Shown one piece after another: positions 25,225 through 32,915 of a DNA stretch of 42,288 nt (within the stretch, counting starts at the first letter, position 1; every line of letters starts with the position of its first letter). Origin of the DNA: Helochares maculicollis (Eukaryota > Arthropoda > Insecta > Coleoptera > Hydrophilidae); the NCBI GenBank assembly GCA_033557835.1, contig JAWQRO010000343.1, positions 1-42,288 of the forward strand. The letters run 5' to 3'. The translations under genes and the position numbers were made by a program. A model generated the notes under the pieces. That model ran no database searches. It was not told the origin of the DNA and worked only from the letters and a program-made list of their open reading frames with translations.

Positions 25225-25324
25225 TATGAAACTGAAGTTTTATATTTTTATATTTTTATATATTTACATCTCCCCTATTTAAGTGATAAACCATTACATG
25301 AATGATGAGCGAGTAAAGCGATCG
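25225..25324. repeat. internal repeat, copy 2
   Basis: This segment begins tatgaaactgaagttttata and ends gatgagcgagtaaagcgatc. It is the diverged direct partner of 24931-25017, about 290 bases downstream of it. Confidence 0.5.
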
Positions 25325-28300
25325 AATCTTACCTAGGCATATTATTAACAAACACGTTCATGTGATTTCAATATTTGGTTATGAGTCGTGAACGATTAAG
25401 GGATTTTTAATAATACAAAATAAAAATTATTTTAATTTATAAGTTTTAGCGGATTAACATTATAGTAACATAAAAATCTCGCAAAATCACATTTTGAAAT
25501 GTAAATTAATTTATAAAAGTCAAAAATATACAGGTACCGTTGCAATTCCGGTCTTGTGTTTCCTTAGAAACTTCCAGCCACAGCATATTTTAAGTTTTAA
25601 CTCATATGCCAAAATTTTTGTATTTTCCCATGCTCTATTTAATATGGATATTAGACATACACCGGTACGACATGCTTAACATTGATTTTAAGTATGCAGG
25701 GACTTTCAAAACGTTTCGTTTCCGTTTACTTTATTTCATACTTATGGAAGTAAAGACTTTTCGTAGTAGTTCACACAGTTTCACATAATTTGTACCATAT
25801 ATTCTAATTTATGCATAAATTTTATAATATCTTATAAAAGTTCTAGCGTTTTCATACTTGTAAAGTGGGTGTGAAACTGATTTTATGAAATATGTGTGTT
25901 AATTTTAATCGAAGTGCAGTTTTTCATGTATGTTCAAATAGAGAAAATATTGAAACGCAAAAAAAGCTGTTTATTTCAATGAAAATTGAGCAAAATCACA
26001 AACAGGAGCAGTCACTTTAAACTTCACAGTGTGCACTACACAGCAATAAATAAACTCGTTCATTAATTCCGGATTTAAAAATTAATTGAATGCATTCGAA
26101 AGCGCTTGAAATGTACATATGTATGTACGACGAACAACATTCAAACGATCCTAGCTATGTAAATTACTATTAAAAATGAGGAGGTACTGAAGTACTGATA
26201 AATGAATACGAGCATTCTATACATACACAGAAAGCGAAAATAAAATACACACCGCATGAAGATCCAATAAATTTCAATGAAATGCAAAAAGAGGAGAGAT
26301 CTCTTAGACCGAAAAAATGCTGTCGCGAAACAGCAATATCTCAAAGTCAGTCTGGCACGACGCGCATATATCTATATTTAGAACGCTTTTCCAAAGAGAA
26401 GAAAACCCATTCAAGTGCGTATTTAAACGAAGAACGAATGAAGAAGGAGTCGTTTATAATAGTCGATGAGCAACTAAAATGCAACAAAGTAGTACCGTGT
26501 AGAAAAAGGAGAAAAAGAAGCCTGGACAATGACACTATAAATGCCCAAGGAGCGTTGCATTTTATAAAAAGTGGTCAACTGAGAGAAGAGAATAACAGAA
26601 AGAATGGCCATGTCGCTACGAGATGGTCAGGGTGAAGCACTATTGTGAAGAAGAGATGATCGTCCATCCATATGCATCCTAATACCGCTTACGCCTACTC
26701 GATTTTACCGCGTTTGTGTGTATGTACTTATTGTGAATATGTGTGCATGTATGAGCAATACCCCATGACAAATATCGATGGGGCCATGTCTGACAGTACC
26801 GTAATTAAATGCTTGTCTTGTAAATGGTACGCATTTATCTCCGCTTAGCACCAGCGAACGTGTGTTCGCGCAATTTTTACTTGTTTCTTGAAATTTACGC
26901 GTTTGCGGGCCTGTGCGTGGATGTTGTTACAAACACCACCATCATGGTCAAGTGGTTGTATTTATTGTAGAGGAAACACTCTTGGAAATGTCAGAGAGCT
27001 TGAGTATTATTGTCTTAAATTTGGGGATGATTAGAAATTATTCAGATTGGTAGTATGCCGAACAAAATACTATTTAGTGTTTCTTGATCTCTTTATATCG
27101 ATTTCGTGATGGTTACATGATTCTATTAAAAAAATTAATGGATGGTTTACTGGTGTGAAGTTTAGTAAACTTGAGAAAACTAATTCACTTGTATATGCAG
27201 TTCTTCTTGACACCACTTGTTATGAAAGTAGGCCTCAAAGAAAATAGTATTTAAAATAATTAGAGACATAATAACTAAGAATTAATCACATGTGCCTGAA
27301 TCATTTGAGCATCTTCAAAACTCAACGAATTCGACTTGGTAATTGTGTTATTTAAAGGACTAACGTATGATATTTTATAAAGCAAGTTGCACAAATACTT
27401 TCCTAGATACATGAGTTAATACTATACCTCTATATCTTCGTGAGTAACCACACATAGTAAGTTAGAATGCATTAAATTCCCTCGCGGTGTTTTTTTCGTT
27501 CTCTATAAAATCGCGCAGTATACATACCTACTTAATGATATAGATATTACATATGAGTGATGCACCAATTAACTCTAGAAGTACATCAAGTTTGTTTCAG
27601 GAAAAGTGCATTCTTCTCACCATTTAATTATTTCGAGTTTTTGTACTGCTCTTGTCGTACACATTCCTACTTATTGCCTCAGCAAATTGTTGTAATCTCC
27701 CGGTCTTGGCTACAGATTAAAGTGCTATCTTGGCAATTTGTGTGTACGGGAAGTGGAGAGGCAACAACACGGAGCTAATATTTCCTTACTTACGCAACTT
27801 TATACAGGATTAATTTGTTCAATTATCGATGTTAAACTTGTCCTCTCCGAGTACCTATTTTGTTTTAAAACGGATACCTTGGACTTATAACGAAGAAGAG
27901 TAACGGGACTGATTTTATATCACAGGATACAGAACAGTGTTAAAGATAAAATATGGTTTTGTAAATTTGTTCTTTCGATTATTTAATTAACAATAACCGG
28001 CCTTTTTACGTCTTCATTTCAATGTTGTTATCGTAAACGTCTTCATTTACTTTGACGAAAGAGCCGTTTTAAAATCCGCATTATGCATGTAAAGCCTATT
28101 AAGTGTCAATAAGAAAACTTCCGTAATAATAATGTTTTCGCGACTGCTAAGAAGTATTCACGACAGAGCAGCCTAAAAGGAGCCCGAGAAAAAAGCTGCG
28201 TGAAGAAAATTACCTCAACAATTGTCTCAGTAAATTGTTGCAAAATACTCGCAAGAAAACCGTTGAGGGAAATTGCGTGGTAATATCTGCAATATAAAGC

Positions 28301-29023
28301 GATATTGTGTGGCAAATCTATAGCATGCGACAACAAGACACTAATGATCAAACTTATAAAAAATAATAAAATCCTCACGCAGAAATTCCCTCCATGCAAA
28401 AGCGAAAAACTAGATTTATATAGAATGATTTTATTAATTTATGTATACGAAGTTCTATTTATAGTGCAGACTAGTTTGCAACAGTGATGCTCGGTTTTTT
28501 AACCTCGTGTACGGATACATAAATACTAATAAGTTCATTATGTTAATAATTTGTATAAATATTAATAAAATAGGATGGGTAATAGAGAAGTCAATTTCGC
28601 GGGAGATTCGCCGAGAACGTGTAAGTGTTTTGCTTGCGTGCTATTTTCCCGGTGTAATTTGCAACCTCGTCATATTCTCATAATGTAAGCATAATTGCGT
28701 GTATTAATGCTTTAATTTAATGAAACGTTGAAATAAGTGCGTTTTTAACAAGACCTGTTTGAAACATGACCAAAAAATTCTTTTTGAAGCAGAAACTTGG
28801 TTGAACGATGGTTGAGGCTAAGTTTTGGACTTAAATTAATTTTAGCGTTTTTATAATGCAGTGGACGTACGCCAAAAAGCTCGGTAATTGAAAATGAGCT
28901 ATAAAATCGAAATGATACAATGTATCAATAATTGGGCATCACTGTATGCACTACTTGATGTAGGACTATGATATGCGGATTTTAATCACCATAGGGTGTA
29001 TCAAGGCAATTTGTGCTTTAATG
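25325..29023. other. noncoding stretch
   Basis: No supported gene. An open frame of 117 codons (26282-26635, plus) is rich in Lys, Arg, Glu and Ser and shows no domain; the opposite strand is open for part of it. A 97-codon minus frame (28106-28399) starts with a hydrophobic run resembling a signal peptide (RILLFFISLIISVLLSHA), but the rest does not look like a secreted protein. A moderately GC-richer island lies at 26280-27000. Confidence 0.4.
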
Positions 29024-29084
29024 ATTTATCACTGTGCCATTTTGTTGTCTTAGCAACAAGTTTAGGCTCTCCATAGTGATAAAT
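29024..29084. repeat. nested inverted repeat (hairpin)
   Basis: An outer perfect 10-bp arm, atttatcact (29024-29033), pairs with agtgataaat (29075-29084). Inside it a second perfect arm, ttgttg (29042-29047), pairs with caacaa (29054-29059) around a 6-base loop. It lies immediately before the first recognisable codons of the mariner relic and may belong to that element's 5' untranslated region. Confidence 0.7.
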
Positions 29085-29089
29085 TGAAA

Positions 29090-29449
29090 AAGTGTGTGCA
29101 CAATGTTTTTGTCTTTATTCGTAGTGCCGCTGACTCATACTCATTACTTCGAGGAGCTTATGGTGAACATAATCCATCGCAAAATAGGTGTGTACGATGG
29201 TTGTAGCGTTTCAGTAGTAGAGAGGATGATTGATGCTGCAGACAGACAACATAGCAAACTGCCAAAAAACACGAATATATAGAATTCCAAGCGTTGTTGG
29301 ACGACTCAATGACCTATGTCTAATAGCCCTTTACAGGTGGTAAAAATCAGAATACCAATAGAGGGGCACCATAAATTTGAACAATAGACAAATGGAATAG
29401 CGTAAAAGCTATTTTGTACGCTCGTTTCAAGTAGAAGTTGTTTTTGCAC
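29090..29449 (+). mobile_element. mariner relic, 5' half (split by Bel/Pao)
   Basis: This is the N-terminal half of a mauritiana/irritans-like mariner transposase with several frameshifts. The DNA-binding region reads SAADSYSLLRGAYGEHNPSQ (about 29124-29185). EFQALLDDSMT follows at about 29280, then LNNRQME at 29376-29396. The last codons before the Bel/Pao insertion read ARFK*KLFLH, the usual RFKRKSFLH. The coding frame is then interrupted exactly at the LTR, and the next codons of the transposase appear on the far side at 30990. Multiple stops show that this mariner was already old or has decayed since. No 5' terminal repeat could be found. Confidence 0.8.
29445..29449 (+). repeat. target-site duplication, left copy (TGCAC)
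   Basis: TGCAC here and TGCAC at 30990-30994 flank the Bel/Pao element directly. Counting the duplicated five bases only once keeps the flanking mariner coding frame continuous, as expected for a 5-bp duplication made by an LTR-element integrase. Confidence 0.85.
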
Positions 29450-29728
29450 TGTGTCATCCAAACTGGAAGACCAAAAATGTAGCAAGGATAGAAAATACGC
29501 ACCTCATGCTCGTCAATACGATCAAGCGAATAATACTTAGTGGACTCTATATTATTGTATTTAATCACTTCCCAATGGTATGTACAAGGGCTTACAAATA
29601 CTTATTACTATTCTTTAGAGTTGCATACTTAACACTAACCTTAAAACTAAACTTATCTCTATACCTAACCTATGAGAAAGTGGTGGGGACGCCACCCTCT
29701 CCCTTCAGCGACCCAATAGGGTGCAAAA
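29450..29728 (-). repeat. Bel/Pao 3' LTR
   Basis: This is 279 bases and collinear with the LTR at 30725-30989 over its full length. On the element's own strand it ends GATGACACA at the target duplication. Relative to the other copy it carries about 14 extra bases near 29681-29695 containing the small hairpin ggtgg-ggacg-ccacc. Its outer bases at the internal junction (about 29720-29728) differ at a few positions from the 5' copy. Confidence 0.88.
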
Positions 29729-30261
29729 CTCTTTAATAGTGTCCACGCTACAGAATAATTTGCCTCGAATATCTCTAAAGAGCCAATTAATTGCACAGCC
29801 GAACCAGTAAGGCAAGAATTTAAATAATAATATTTTTGGATGTCGGACAGTCGAGCGTTTGAATTAATAAGGCCAACAAAGGCTTCCTTAAAGTTAAGCC
29901 ACGTTTCATAATTGCCTTCGAATTTAGGCAATTCAAGCTCCGGTAACTGCAAATTGTTTTCAATATTTTGATTGGCGACCTTTGGTACCGCTGTTATTCG
30001 TACCTTCGCTTCCATTACCTCGTCAAAATATACATTTTCAAATTTGTCAATAACCAACCCGTCGCTTTCTTCCTTTCTGTAGGTCGTAATTTGCGACTGA
30101 GCCTCGTAGAATTCGTCATAAGCCTTTTCAATTCGTTCTAAACGCGTTTCAATTTTTACCGGCGTTGCATCCAGATTACTTTCTAGCCAAATTTTAAATT
30201 AATTTATTTTACCGACGCAATTATCCCTTACAGACAATGCCAAGTCCAATGTACTAGGCAT
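29729..30261 (-). pseudogene. Bel/Pao gag, truncated and with an in-frame stop
   Basis: The frame starts at the ATG 30261-30259 and reads MPSTLDLALSVRDNCVGKIN before a TAA stop at 30201-30199. It then stays open to the 3' LTR and through it to a stop at 29665. After a charged coiled-coil-like segment (residues about 25-75) comes the conserved Bel/Pao capsid region: LPKFEGNYETWLNFKEAF, then LSDIQKYYYLNSCLTGSAVQ and NYSVAWTLLKS. In intact relatives gag continues for several hundred residues to zinc knuckles and pol. Here it stops being gag after LLKS, at the LTR border. The last residues (SYWVAEG-like in one LTR, PYWVAEG in the other) are LTR-encoded. A single stop in 177 codons shows less decay than in the surrounding mariner. 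Confidence 0.85.
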
Positions 30262-30390
30262 TGTGAATAGTATTTGATAGTACACAAAAATTAGGCAAAT
30301 AGAAATAGTTTTGCCTAAGGGTAAGTGATAATAGGACTGACCTGTTTCCTTCTTCTAAATCTTGAAGTATCCTTGTGATAGTGTTTCTTA

Positions 30391-30630
30391 TTTTTTCGTG
30401 CCTCTTGCACTTTCTTCGTGCCTCATACACTTTCTTCGCACCTCATGCCCTTTCTTCATACCTTATACACTTTCTTCGTGCCTCATGCACTTTCTTCGTA
30501 CCTCATACACTTTATTCGCACCTTATGCTCTTTCTGCGTACCTCATACACTTTCTTCGTCTCTTATGCACTTTCTTCGTACATCTTGCACTAATTTATTG
30601 CCTCTTGCACTATCTTCGTGTCTCATTCAC
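30391..30630. repeat. 20-bp tandem array, 12 units, in the Bel/Pao leader
   Basis: Twelve contiguous units of 20 bases fit the consensus tttcttcgtgcctcatgcac, with one to five changes each. The first and last two units are the most diverged (for example taatttattgcctcttgcac at 30591). The array lies between the 5' LTR and gag, so it is in the untranslated leader on the minus strand. Because 20 is not a multiple of three and the unit lacks stops on the plus strand, all three plus frames are open here; these frames are repeat artefacts and not genes. Confidence 0.95.
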
Positions 30631-30699
30631 TAATTGTGTTCCACTATAAATGCAGCTTCTTTGTATCATTTATCGCCGTAGGCCTTAACAATGATACAC

Positions 30700-30724
30700 C
30701 ATCCATTGACGAAGGACCAAAAAA
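30700..30724 (-). promoter_or_regulatory. probable primer-binding/leader start of the Bel/Pao element
   Basis: Directly inside the 5' LTR, the minus strand reads TTTTTTGGTCCTTCGTCAAT. A TTTGGTCCTTCG string at this place is familiar from insect Bel elements and lies where the tRNA primer would pair. I did not identify the tRNA. Confidence 0.4.
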
Positions 30725-30989
30725 TGTGTCATCTAAACTGGAAGAACAAAAATGTAGCAAGGATCGAAAATACACACCTCATGCGCTTCAATACGATCAA
30801 GCCAATAATACTAAGTGGACTGTATATTATTGTATTTAATCACTTCCCAATGGTATGTACAAGGGCTTACAAATACTTATTACTATTCTTTACAGTTAGA
30901 TACTTAACACTAACCTTAAAACTAAACTTATCTCTACACCTAACCTATGAGAAAGTTCTCTCCCTTCAGCGACCCAATAGGACGCAACA
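30725..30989 (-). repeat. Bel/Pao 5' LTR
   Basis: This is 265 bases. On the element's own strand it starts TGTTGCGTCCTATTGGGTCG and ends GATGACACA, with the TG...CA termini expected of an LTR. The outer end abuts the TGCAC duplication at 30990-30994. It should hold the element's promoter, but no TATA box is obvious. Confidence 0.88.
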
Positions 30990-30994
30990 TGCAC
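30990..30994 (+). repeat. target-site duplication, right copy (TGCAC)
   Basis: This is the second copy of the 5-bp duplication that flanks the Bel/Pao element; see 29445-29449. Here it begins the continuation of the mariner transposase codons. Confidence 0.85.
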
Positions 30995-31510
30995 TGTATA
31001 GTAACAGGGTATGAAACGTAAATATATTTTGAGAATTCTAAGCAAAAAAAAAACGTTTGCTTTGTCCAGAGACACCATCCACATCGACCAAAAGACTGAA
31101 TCGCTTTGGCAGAAAGATGATGCTCTTTGTTTGCTCGGCTCGGAAGTGCTTGGTCTATTATGAATTCCTTAAATCTGGAAAGACGGTTACTATTAAACGG
31201 TACTAGCAGCAATTAATCTGTTTAAGGGGTTTGCTATTTGAAAAATTTGCTAGAATACTGAAAGAGGCAAAATAATTTCATCTTCTTCATGACAATGCTC
31301 CATCATACAGCAACTACTTCGCGACGCATTGGAAGCGCGTAGACCAATTCCCCCTCATTTGGCTTATTTTCCAGACTCGGTTCCATCTGATTGCTTCTTG
31401 GTTGCATCGATGGGTTACGCATCTGTTGAGTGGTGTTTTAGTTTGCACACACAAATTATTCCATTAATGATACGCGGCAAAAGGGAAGATTTCTACTGAT
31501 TGTGGCATAG
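30990..31510 (+). mobile_element. mariner relic, 3' half (catalytic domain)
   Basis: This continues the transposase split at 29449. It begins HCIVTGYET*IYFENSKQKK, where families have TGDEKWIYFENPKRKK, so the first catalytic Asp is Tyr and the Trp is a stop. After a frameshift it reads STSTKRLNRFGRKMML, then KCLVYYEFLKSGKTVTIKRY. LHDNAPSYS carries the second Asp (about 31284). In a third frame come PIPPHLAYFPDSVPSDCFLV and ASMGYASVEWCF, which carry the third Asp. The C-terminal end is only vaguely recognisable near 31490-31530. Overlapping minus frames at 30896-31212 are shadows. Confidence 0.82.
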
Positions 31511-31589
31511 CCCCAAAGACAAATACAGTAAATAAAAATCGATGAGACATACTTTTAGTAAAGCACTATTTATCATACCATCAAATTTT

Positions 31590-31617
31590 ACGTGTATTTT
31601 TCTTTAAAAATACACGT
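31590..31617. repeat. perfect hairpin, 12-bp arms
   Basis: acgtgtattttt (31590-31601) is followed by a cttt loop and aaaaatacacgt (31606-31617). It lies about 80 bases beyond the last recognisable mariner codons and could belong to the mariner 3' end, although no matching 5' terminal repeat was found. Confidence 0.8.
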
Positions 31618-32789
31618 TTCATACTTGCTGGTAAGTAAGAGCGTACTGAATTAGTTGGCTAACTAGGTAGGTAAAACACAAATAGTGCAGCTTAGTTAAG
31701 CTAACTATGCAGTTGGCTGCAAGAAATGTATCTCCGCTGCTCTTTGTAGATAATGATGCCTGTAATATAAAGTCTTAATTTAGAAGTATTTAGTGCCTCT
31801 AAATGATGAACAAGTGCATTTTTACCATCTATGGATTCCGGAAAAAAATCTGGAAGAATGCATATGAGCTCCCGCAGCTAAATGGCACGCAAAGATCGAA
31901 AGCGAAGCAAGAAATGTATATCGGAATCCTCTAGGAAAACCGCCATCCTCCAATGGTACCAGCAGAGATCGACAGCTGTCAATGTGTAAAGTATCTTGTC
32001 AGTTGTATGTGTAGGACATCCAGTGGGTACGGCTTAGCATGTCTTTGAGGAGATGTGATGAGCATTTTAAGCAGAGTTCCAGCGTGAGAGCGCCATTCGC
32101 GCATAGTACCTTGTCTGCTGTCGATTTTGAATGTTATGTAATTTATTTTACGAATAAATTTCAATGGAGGTAGGCGTCAAAGTTACGAATTTGCTTAAGG
32201 TCGAAAAACGCCACGCTAATCGAAAATTAAAGAACAAATTGGTCAAGTGAATGAAATCACCTGATGTAGCTGCAACGCAACTCTTAATTTGCCTAGCTCC
32301 GAGCAATCTGTTCATACCATTTTGGAAAGAGATTAGAAGTGTTTAAAAGATTTGATTCCATATTTGATTTGGGGCTATTGGCAAAAATAATAATTATACG
32401 GAAAGGCATAACTGTTTATGTAGATCTATATTCGACTGTATAACCCTAAATGAAACCTGCACCGTGTGTTGTGTACCTATTAAGAGAGCATCATTGCCGT
32501 ATAATTGCATATTAAGTTTCAGATTCCACTTGAGGTCAGTTGCCCGTTCACGGCGAGCCTTGGGCATAAATACACACAGATACTCACACACTTACACGAT
32601 GGCTATGAAGCAATATTGTTTCCTGAAATGCGTCTAACGGAACAGTGCTCTAAGTAAAAACGTACTCGACTGCCGAAAAGTACTTGGTTGATTATATGTA
32701 CAATCATAAAAACCTGACAATAAAAAAACCTAAACTATAGAGAATTACTCCTTATACAAATTGGCTCACGTAGGCATCCGCAGTGGTCT

Positions 32790-32915
32790 TGATGGCTCTG
32801 ATTTTTGATGAATCCAGACTGAAAATACTAAAATGGTAAAGCATCCACAAAAGAATACGTGTCTCCAATTAGAAAAGCTATTGGTAGTTTATCAAGCATG
32901 TGGGGATCATAGTTC
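32790..32915 (+). mobile_element. possible Tc1-like transposase scrap
   Basis: Two short blocks in neighbouring frames resemble Tc1 transposase in the right order and spacing. LIFDESRLKI stands where Tc1 has the first catalytic region (IFSDESKFKI). KEYVSPIRKAIGSLSSMWGS stands where Tc1 has a TVKHGGGSVMVWGC-type block. The similarity is partial and no other part of a Tc1 element could be read, so chance resemblance is possible. Confidence 0.3.

Larger units (their letters stand above)
24189..25324. repeat. degraded noncoding repeat, possibly Helitron-like
   Basis: The left part (24189-24350) has the phrases ctgattgactgattcattaa, cagcccaag, ctgaaatttttt, atggcgtaggca and aaataggggtt. The same phrases, in the same order, recur in a widespread insect repeat often attributed to non-autonomous Helitrons. 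The right end has gatgagcgagtaaagcgatc, like the GCGAAGCGAG-type tail of that repeat. No coding sequence is present and no terminal CTAGT was found. Assigning the whole 1.1 kb to one element is an inference; two related internal segments are described separately. Confidence 0.35.
29450..30989 (-). mobile_element. Bel/Pao LTR retrotransposon, internally deleted
   Basis: A complete minus-strand insertion of 1540 bases. It comprises a 5' LTR (30725-30989), a leader with a tandem array, a partial gag and a 3' LTR (29450-29728). It begins TG and ends CA and is flanked by a 5-bp TGCAC duplication. Family assignment rests on the gag, which has the LPKFEGNYETWLNFKEAF block typical of Bel/Pao, and on the TTTGGTCCTTCG leader next to the 5' LTR. 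The rest of gag and all of pol (protease, RT, RNase H, integrase) are missing: gag runs directly into the 3' LTR. The element cannot move on its own. About 13 mismatches and one 14-bp indel separate the main part of the LTRs, so the insertion is not recent. Confidence 0.9.

Noticed and set aside
26282..26635. 117-codon Lys/Arg/Glu-rich ORF
   Set aside because: No domain, low complexity, and partly open on the other strand; not enough to call a gene.
28106..28399. 97-codon minus frame with a signal-peptide-like start
   Set aside because: The remainder shows no secreted-protein features, and hydrophobic runs are common in AT-rich chance ORFs.
30362..30839. Overlapping plus-strand ORFs rich in repeated His-Phe-Leu-Arg and Thr-Phe phrases
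   Set aside because: Produced by the 20-bp tandem array, which is open in every plus frame; the element itself is on the minus strand.
29506..31014. Pairs of similar plus-strand ORFs at 29506-29736 and 30691-31014
   Set aside because: They lie over the two LTRs and are similar only because the LTRs are repeats.
32200..32360. Possible mariner helix-turn-helix scrap (SEQSVHTILERD-like frame)
   Set aside because: Only one weak block, no neighbouring transposase motifs in order.
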